A stretch of DNA of 64,000 nt from Chloroflexia bacterium SDU3-3 (GTDB lineage: Bacteria; Chloroflexota; Chloroflexia; Chloroflexales; Roseiflexaceae). Under the pieces are notes generated by a model. That model saw only the letters and a program-made list of their open reading frames with translations, did not search any database and was not told where the DNA came from. A program made the translations under genes and the position numbers. The stretch covers positions 87,426-151,425 of the forward strand of contig WBOU01000018.1 in NCBI GenBank assembly GCA_009268125.1, read 5' to 3'. This document shows positions 58,734-64,000 of this stretch, one piece after another; position 1 is the first letter of the stretch; each line of letters begins with the position of its first letter.

Positions 58734-60434
58734 CTACTTCACCAGGTGCCAGCGCTCGATGTTCCAGAGGTAGAGCGGCGTGCTCTTGTTGATCGGGCCA
58801 TCCAGCGTGGTGACTTTGGCGCTCAGCGCCGCCACCCGCCGGTCGCTCCACAGGAACAGGTAGGGCTTCAGCTCGCTGATGCGCTGCTGGGCGCGCTGGA
58901 GCGCGTCGGTGCGCTGGGCGCTGTCGTAGATCTGGCGGGCCGCGACCACCTGGTTTTCGTACTGGGCGTCGCTAAAGCCCACGAAGTTCAGCGCCGCCCG
59001 CATGTCGGCCACGCCCTGGTTGATCTGGCTGCTGTGGAACAGCGCGTAGTTGTCGGGGTCGTAGAACAGGTAGTCGCCGAACGCTGGGTCGCCCGCGCCG
59101 CCGACCCAGCTGCCCAGCAGCAGGTCGAAGTCGTAGGGCGGCATGTAGCGGGCCGAGAGCACGGTCTCGAAGTCGGCGGGCTGCACGGTGAGGCTGATGC
59201 CCACGGTGGCGGCGGCCTTGGCGATCAGGTTGGCGGCCTTGATGCGGCGCTGGTCGTCGCCGCGCACGAAGAGCTGGGCGGCCAGCGGCTTGCCGTCGCG
59301 CTGGCGCACTGCGCCGCCGTCGGGCACGCGCCAGCCGGCCTCATCCAGCAGGGCGCGGGCCTGGGCCAGATCGACCGTGCTGGTGGGCGGCGGCACCACG
59401 TCGGCCCACGAGCCGGGCGCGGCATCCGAGCCGATGGCGCGGCCCACGCCGCCGGTGGCCTCGCGCACCAGGGCGGGCATGTCGATGGCCTTGGCCAGGG
59501 CGTTGCGCACCTGGGCGTCGGCGAAGGGCCGCCCCTGGCGCGTGTTGAAGCCCAGGAAGTAGTAGCCGTTCTCGACGTACTCGCCCACGCGCGCGTCGGG
59601 CACCGTGGCCGTGATCGGCCTGCTGTCGGCGGGCAGCTCGGCTAGCAGCAGCTGGCCGTCGGCCATGGCCTTGGCGGCCACGGCGGCGTCGGGGGCCACC
59701 GCAAACACCACGCGGTCGAGCAGCGGCGGCCCGCGGTAGAATAGCGGGTTGGCTGCCAGGCTGATCGACTGCCCCGCCTCGCGTTTCTCCAGCTTGAATG
59801 GCCCGCTGCCCACCGGCGCATCCCAGAAGTTCAGCTCGGCGATGTTTTTTCCGTTCAGCAGGTGCTTGGGCAGGATGGGCACGGCCAGCTCGGCGAAGAT
59901 CGGCGCGTAGCGCTCGGTGAGCGAGATCTCGACGGTGCTGGCGTTCAGCGGCGTCACCTGGGCCACGCGGGCGCGCAGATCGGCCAGCAGCGAGGTGGTG
60001 GGCGAGATAGTGCGCAGCTCGCCGAGGGTGTAGGCCACATCGTCGCTGGTCACGGGGGTGCCGTCGTGCCAGGTGAGGTTGGTGCGCAGCGTGAAGGTGA
60101 TCAGCCGCCCATCGGCGGATGCGTCCCAGCGCTCGGCTAGGTCGGGGCGGGGCTGGAGCTTGTCGTCCAGGTAGGTCAGGCCGCTGTACATCAGCTCGAT
60201 CACCTGCTCCTCGGCCCGCGTGCGCGGCTGCCAGGGCCGCAGCTCGGCCACCTCGTCGGCGGCGCGGATCGTCAGGTTGCCGCCGCGCGGCAGGGGCGTG
60301 ACGGTCGGCTCGGGCGTGGCCGTGGGCAGCGGTGTGGGCGTGTTGTTGCTGGCGCAGCCCGCCAGCAGGCCCAGCGCCAGCAGCGCGCCCGCCATGGATG
60401 CCACCAGGATGTTTCGATTTGGGAGAACAATCAT
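58734..60434 (-). CDS. Peptide/oligosaccharide ABC transporter binding lipoprotein (SBP_bac_5)
   Basis: A 566-residue secreted lipoprotein. The Sec signal with lipobox LLAGC places the lipidated cysteine at residue 27, followed by a Thr/Pro-rich linker (residues 28-50). The body has the SBP_bac_5 blocks RPDLAERWDASADGRLITFTLR, GTPVTSDDVAYTL, SGPFKLEKRE and RNALAKAIDMPALVRE. It is not closely similar to the first binding protein (6523-8370) and lacks a twin-arginine motif. No permease or ATPase gene is adjacent, so it is an orphan receptor. Confidence 0.92.
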   Translation of the reverse strand: MIVLPNRNILVASMAGALLALGLLAGCASNNTPTPLPTATPEPTVTPLPRGGNLTIRAADEVAELRPWQPRTRAEEQVIELMYSGLTYLDDKLQPRPDLAERWDASADGRLITFTLRTNLTWHDGTPVTSDDVAYTLGELRTISPTTSLLADLRARVAQVTPLNASTVEISLTERYAPIFAELAVPILPKHLLNGKNIAELNFWDAPVGSGPFKLEKREAGQSISLAANPLFYRGPPLLDRVVFAVAPDAAVAAKAMADGQLLLAELPADSRPITATVPDARVGEYVENGYYFLGFNTRQGRPFADAQVRNALAKAIDMPALVREATGGVGRAIGSDAAPGSWADVVPPPTSTVDLAQARALLDEAGWRVPDGGAVRQRDGKPLAAQLFVRGDDQRRIKAANLIAKAAATVGISLTVQPADFETVLSARYMPPYDFDLLLGSWVGGAGDPAFGDYLFYDPDNYALFHSSQINQGVADMRAALNFVGFSDAQYENQVVAARQIYDSAQRTDALQRAQQRISELKPYLFLWSDRRVAALSAKVTTLDGPINKSTPLYLWNIERWHLVK

Positions 60435-60522
60435 AGTTAGTCTTTAACTCGCTGTAGGGTTCAGCAGGCGATTATACCATCTTGGCGCGGGCGTGTGGCC
60501 GTGTGGCGGCGCGATCTTCCTG

Positions 60523-60531
60523 TGCTATAAT
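60523..60531 (+). promoter_or_regulatory. Extended -10 promoter of the adenine methylase gene
   Basis: TGCTATAAT: perfect TATAAT at 60526-60531 with TGn. A leader of about 130 bases would precede the GTG at 60669. Confidence 0.55.
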
Positions 60532-60668
60532 CGCGCGGCATGTGTCTTTGGCTCTTTGGGCTATGCAGTCGGATCGCGGGGCCTGCCAGCTCGGGGGCGC
60601 GCCGCGTCTGAGCCTCGCCACCCGCGCGGCGCTGCGGCCCAGGGCGCATTGTCAGAAGGTTTCCGCCC

Positions 60669-61559
60669 GTGAGAAGCGACGCACGTCTGCCCCAGCCCCA
60701 GCATGACTCCGCCCGCCCGTTTATCAAGTGGGTCGGCGGCAAGGGCCAGCTGCTGCCAGAGCTTGTCCGCCGTCTGCCCAGGGCGTTCCGCCGCTACCAC
60801 GAGCCGTTTCTCGGTGGTGCGGCGCTGTTCTTCTTCTTGCACCGCGCTGGCCGCCTGCGCGAGGGCGCGGTGCTGAGCGACTACAACCGCGAGCTGATCG
60901 ATTGCTACCAGGTGGTGCGCGACGACCTGCCCGCGCTGCTCGACCGCCTGCGCGAGCACGAGCGGCACGCGCTCGACCGCGACTACTTTCTCGATGTGCG
61001 GGCCTGGGACCGCCGCCCCGGCTTCGCCCAGCTGGGCAAGGTCGAGCTGGCGGCGCGCACGCTCTTCCTCAACCGCACCTGCTACAACGGGCTCTACCGC
61101 CTCAACCGCAGGCACCAGTTTAACGCGCCATTTGGCCACTACAAGAAGCCCCGCGTCTACGACGCCGAGAACCTGACGGCGGCCAGCGCGGCGCTGCGCA
61201 CGGTGGAGCTGCGCCAGGCCGATTTCGCCGATGTGCTGCACACTGCGCAGGAGGGCGATCTGGTGTACTTCGACCCGCCCTATATCCCGCTCAGCATTAC
61301 CTCGGCCTTTACCCACTACACCGGCCACACCTTCGGCGCCGCCGAGCAGCGCCGCCTGGCCCATGTCACCCGCCAGCTGGCCGAGCGCGGCGTGGCGGTG
61401 ATGCTCTCGAACTCGGACACGGCGCAGACGCGGCAGATCTACCTGGCCGAGGGTTTCTCGTGCGCGGCGGTCTCGGCCAGCCGCAAGATCAACTGCGATG
61501 GCCGCAAGCGCGGCGCGGTGCAGGAGCTGATCGTCTGCTCGTACGGATGGGATGCCTAG
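60669..61559 (+). CDS. dam: D12-class DNA adenine (N6) methyltransferase, Dam-like
   Basis: A 296-residue enzyme. RPFIKWVGGKGQLLPEL is the SAM-binding FxxxxGxK motif I of alpha-class (D12) methylases, HEPFLGGAALFFFL follows it, NRTCYNGLYRLNRRHQFN is the DNA-contact region seen in Dam, and VYFDPPYIPLS is the catalytic DPPY. Dam-type enzymes methylate adenine, usually in GATC. No restriction endonuclease gene is next to it, so it is solitary; the true target site cannot be read from sequence. GTG 60669 is the likely start; its own promoter lies upstream and a terminator hairpin follows. Confidence 0.88.
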   Translation: MRSDARLPQPQHDSARPFIKWVGGKGQLLPELVRRLPRAFRRYHEPFLGGAALFFFLHRAGRLREGAVLSDYNRELIDCYQVVRDDLPALLDRLREHERHALDRDYFLDVRAWDRRPGFAQLGKVELAARTLFLNRTCYNGLYRLNRRHQFNAPFGHYKKPRVYDAENLTAASAALRTVELRQADFADVLHTAQEGDLVYFDPPYIPLSITSAFTHYTGHTFGAAEQRRLAHVTRQLAERGVAVMLSNSDTAQTRQIYLAEGFSCAAVSASRKINCDGRKRGAVQELIVCSYGWDA

Positions 61560-61562
61560 CGC

Positions 61563-61589
61563 GCAGGGGCGGGCCAGCCCCGCCCCTGC
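61563..61589. terminator. Terminator between convergent methylase and mutarotase genes
   Basis: 11-bp arms GCAGGGGCGGG/CCCGCCCCTGC with a 5-base loop. Confidence 0.7.
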
Positions 61590-61596
61590 CGCCCGC

Positions 61597-62505
61597 CTAG
61601 CGCGGCTCGGCGCGGATGATCGCCGTGAGCGTGTGGCTGGCCCCCGGCGCGAGCGTCACCACGTCGCCCCCGGCGTTGGTGGTCTCCACACACACGAACT
61701 CGCGGTACTCCTCGTCGGCCATGTCGGCGATCTTCTTGGCCTCCTCGGCCCAGGGGTTCCACACCACCACCGAGTCGCTGCCTTCTTTTCCTACCACGAT
61801 CCTGCGCCCCAGCGCGGCGTCGTCGATCACGCACGCGCCGGATGTGCCCACATAGATCCGGTCCACCATCTCGGCGATGCGGATGTCGCCCTGCTGCAGC
61901 TTCTGGCGCTCGCCATCCAGCTTGTCGATGTAGCCCACGCCATCCAGCCCGCTGATGGCAACTTGGCCGATGTCGCCCACGCGGAAATAGGTGTGCAGCG
62001 CAGCGGTCAGCTCCACGGGCTGTCCGTCGGTGTTGTGGGCCGTCAGGTCGAGCCGCAGCTGCGCGCCCAGCTGCACGCGCAGGCTCAGCTCGAACTCGTG
62101 CGGCCAGTAGCTGCGGGTGAAGTCGCTGGGGGCCAGGGCCAGCTCCACCGTGGTGTGCTCGTTGGTGGCGGCGGCGCGGCGCAGCTCCCATGTGGTCATG
62201 CGGGCGAAGCCGTGGAAGGGGATGGACGGGTTGTCGCGCACGCCGCCGAACCAGGGCCAGCATACCGGTACGCCGCCGCGCGCCGATTTGCCGGGCTTGA
62301 ATGCGGCCTGCCTGCTCAGGAAGATCACGGGCTGCTGCCCTGCCGGGGTGTAGCCCAGCACCTGCGCGCCATCCAGCGCCACTGTGGCGACCGCGCCGCC
62401 GTGGCGCAGCTCGACCACGGGGGCGCAGCCCTCGTGGCCCGGCAGCACCTGTACGTGGTCGGGGATGGCGTAGGCTTCGTTTAGCTCGCTTGGGGTGAGT
62501 GTCAT
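61597..62505 (-). CDS. D-hexose-6-phosphate mutarotase (aldose-1-epimerase family, YeaD-like)
   Basis: A 302-residue enzyme that interconverts alpha and beta anomers of glucose-6-phosphate and related sugars. RGGVPVCWPWFGG and SIPFHGFARMTTWEL are the YeaD-type signature (Arg and the first His), LTAALHTYFRVGDI gives the catalytic His, and FVCVETTNAGGDVVTLAPG the catalytic Glu. ATG 62505 begins MTLTPSELNE; the open frame continues upstream without plausible codons. The gene stands alone. Confidence 0.9.
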   Translation of the reverse strand: MTLTPSELNEAYAIPDHVQVLPGHEGCAPVVELRHGGAVATVALDGAQVLGYTPAGQQPVIFLSRQAAFKPGKSARGGVPVCWPWFGGVRDNPSIPFHGFARMTTWELRRAAATNEHTTVELALAPSDFTRSYWPHEFELSLRVQLGAQLRLDLTAHNTDGQPVELTAALHTYFRVGDIGQVAISGLDGVGYIDKLDGERQKLQQGDIRIAEMVDRIYVGTSGACVIDDAALGRRIVVGKEGSDSVVVWNPWAEEAKKIADMADEEYREFVCVETTNAGGDVVTLAPGASHTLTAIIRAEPR

Positions 62506-63104
62506 GGGTGGTATGCTCCCGCCCGCTGTGGGGCGTGTCAATGCGGTTCTCTGCCGGATTATAGCACGCTGGTGGGCCTTGGTCTTCGGGTTCGCCTGGG
62601 ATGTTGCTCGTGGATATGTTTCCTGCGCGCGCTTGTCACCCCGATGGTATGGTCTGCTTCGACGATTGCGGCGGGTGGGCAGGGCTGCGGGCATTGTCTA
62701 CGCTTGCTTGGCCATCTCACCCAGGGCTTCTCGCGCTATGATAGGGGTCTCTTTTGCCGCTTTGGTAGTGCATGTGTTTCTCGCTTGGTGATGATGGGGG
62801 CAGTTATATCGATGTAGCAAGAAATATATATTGTGCAAGGCATTGCACAGATTATGCGATCAGCCATATCTATGTTCTCAAACACCGTATTCTTTTTGTC
62901 GTATCAGGTAGCAGGCATGTATAAGGGTGCATGTATATAGCAACTCTGCGCATATGTGATAGAGAAGCGCGCAGCATACGAGTGCTATCAAGCAGAGTCG
63001 ATGTCGCAATGATTCTGTATCTGGTGCTGAGGTATAGCAGGCATATGATAGTTTCAGATCGGGTTTCAGGCTGCTAGAGCGTGCCACAGGGCGGGAGGAA
63101 GACG
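62506..63104. other. Intergenic region
   Basis: 600 bases without a recognisable gene. 62560-62800 is GC-balanced with no coding signature; from 62810 to 63080 it is AT-rich and contains a TGTGCAA/TTGCACA hairpin (62832-62849). It may hold the promoter for the downstream gene. Confidence 0.55.
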
Positions 63105-63500
63105 ATGGAGATAAGCGGGAGAAATCGTTTTTCAAGAGAGTACCTTGAGAAGGAGCGCGCGATGGTGCTGGCGATCAGCCAGATCGCCAGCTACGCGCCG
63201 CCGTCGGCGCTGCCGAGCGTGCCCGCGCTGCTGGCCATGAGCGACGACGTACAGATGCACCTCGATGCGCTCGATGCGGCGGAGCGCGCAGTAGAGCAGG
63301 CGCGGGCCGCGCTGCTGCGCAGCGCCCAGATACGCCACGAGGCGCTGATGCGCACCCGCGCATATATCGTAGCGGCCTATGGGCGCAGGTCGCACGTGCT
63401 GCGGACGATCGGACTGAAGCCGCTGGGCGACCGCAAGCGCCGTGCGCGCCGCTCCACTGTGCATCTTATTCCCCCCGCGCTTGACGCGCCCGATGCCTAG
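63105..63500 (+). CDS. Hypothetical helical protein
   Basis: A 131-residue protein starting at ATG 63105, preceded by GGGAGGAAG. An N-terminal basic stretch (SGRNRFSREYLEKERAM) leads into long helices (VQMHLDALDAAERAVEQARAALLRSAQIRHEAL) and a very basic C-terminus (GDRKRRARRSTVH), which could bind nucleic acid. No family was recognised. A possible 48-codon gene follows. Confidence 0.6.
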   Translation: MEISGRNRFSREYLEKERAMVLAISQIASYAPPSALPSVPALLAMSDDVQMHLDALDAAERAVEQARAALLRSAQIRHEALMRTRAYIVAAYGRRSHVLRTIGLKPLGDRKRRARRSTVHLIPPALDAPDA

Positions 63501-63535
63501 CCCCGCCGCGCGGAGCGAGAACGTGAGCAGGTGCT

Positions 63536-63682
63536 ATGGCCACTCGATCGGCGCAGCAGATCGCCGATATCAAGATGCTGCTGGATACGCAGAGGCGGCT
63601 GCCCGCATCGTTCAGTCCGCTGCGCTTCCCCGCCGCTCCCGCGCCGGATGTGCGCGTGCTGCTCCAAGGGCGGACGCGCTAG
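63536..63682 (+). CDS. Possible small protein of 48 residues
   Basis: ATG at 63536 to TAG at 63680-63682, 35 bases after the previous stop. The start MATRSAQQIADIKMLLDTQRR is helical and charged and the rest Pro/Ala-rich; no clear ribosome site and no known family. Listed because it is in line with the preceding gene and its codon use is that of the genome. Confidence 0.35.
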   Translation: MATRSAQQIADIKMLLDTQRRLPASFSPLRFPAAPAPDVRVLLQGRTR

Positions 63683-63828
63683 GGCGCAGGTTTCGCGCAG
63701 GGTGTCACGTTTGGGGTGTCTCTGCGTCGGGTCGACCATAGATGCTGCGTGGAGCGTTGTGGGATGGGCCGACTATGTGCGGCTTCGACGAGGATGATTT
63801 TTTTGGTTGTTTGGTGTGTGCCCTACGC

Positions 63829-63898
63829 GGGCGGCGGCTAGGGGCCAGCCCCTAGCGACCCCGCGAGGGGGCATTGCCCCTCACATGGTGTCACTTTT
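63829..63898 (-). repeat. Hairpin-rich dispersed repeat, family A, copy 4 (inverted)
   Basis: Read on the minus strand: AAAAGTGACACCATGTGAGG, CCCCCTCGCGGGGTCGC, CTAGGGGCTGGCCCCTAG and CCGCCGCCC, matching 44321-44390 block by block. Confidence 0.7.
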
Positions 63899-64000
63899 GG
63901 GAAGTGTCAGAAGTACACTTTCCAGCGAACGGGCATGGATAGACCGAACGCGTGCTGGCGGTTTTGCCACGCGATGGCCAGGGTGAACAAGCTGCACTGC

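Noticed and set aside
63907..64000. Possible 3' end of a minus-strand gene (LAIAWQNRQHAFGLS..., stop at 63907-63909)
   Set aside because: Only 30 open codons are visible before the window edge; it could be a transposase end but is too short to support.
1..64000. tRNA, rRNA or complete insertion sequence
   Set aside because: No cloverleaf with a recognisable T-loop, no rRNA sequence and no transposase gene with terminal repeats was seen.

Overview
The window is GC-rich chromosomal DNA (roughly two thirds G+C by eye) with dense, mostly single-gene or short-operon coding. Membrane-linked sensors with helix-turn-helix ends, an RsbR-like PAS-STAS protein, F420-type and purine-degrading enzymes, extended -10 promoters and dispersed 'ACCAAG'/'GCGAAG' intergenic repeats suggest a filamentous Chloroflexota bacterium (Chloroflexales or Herpetosiphon/Kouleothrix-like). 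That placement is an inference; no rRNA or tRNA gene is present to confirm it.

Housekeeping and metabolic blocks: 3' end of an AT-rich UvrD-type helicase (1-439); kdgK-like kinase and uvrC (504-3524); oligopeptide ABC permeases and binding protein (4509-8370); small regulators and enzymes (8413-10684); a membrane sensor, a decarboxylase-like/SpeE-like pair and heme A synthase (15212-19987); a NarX/NarL-type sensor-regulator pair and a REC-PAS-kinase hybrid (20045-24591); glgP, efp, accB, xseAB and a membrane protein (25080-32988); a purine/ureide catabolic region with 8-oxoguanine deaminase, xanthine-dehydrogenase-type subunits, allB, allC, uraH and uraD (33276-43467); an SDR/AraC pair (45204-47037); and, at the right, a second peptide-binding lipoprotein, a D12-class adenine methylase and a hexose-6-phosphate mutarotase (58734-62505). 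The ureide operon runs from urate-level intermediates to ureidoglycolate, but no urate oxidase is visible.

The accessory parts are the most interesting. At 11244-14292 two cassettes lie in tandem on the minus strand. Each has a Hint (PT-HINT) segment joined to an AT-rich C-terminal domain with the HxE/PC-C zinc-deaminase motifs of the SCP1.201/DddA-like family, and each is followed by an Imm1-like immunity gene. The two Hint segments are a 409-bp direct repeat of about 95% identity, the toxin tips are unrelated at DNA level, both toxin genes lack a proper N-terminus, and one cassette is flanked by a 118-bp direct repeat. This looks like a toxin-tip exchange locus. At 50140-57665 a 1859-residue protein carries an eCIS-core (DUF4157, HELTH) domain, Ala/Gln-rich coiled coil, hydrophobic Gly-rich segment, a Val-Asp-Ala-Pro-Lys linker, a Hint domain and a GIY-YIG nuclease-like tip. 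It is followed by an Imm26-like gene, a DUF1911/PoNi-like gene and a frameshifted remnant.

The intergenic DNA holds two unrelated 21-bp minisatellites (20 units at 24599-25018; 17 units at 44484-44840), several copies of a hairpin-rich dispersed repeat and several copies of a second short dispersed repeat. No rRNA, tRNA, CRISPR array, complete insertion sequence or replication origin was found.
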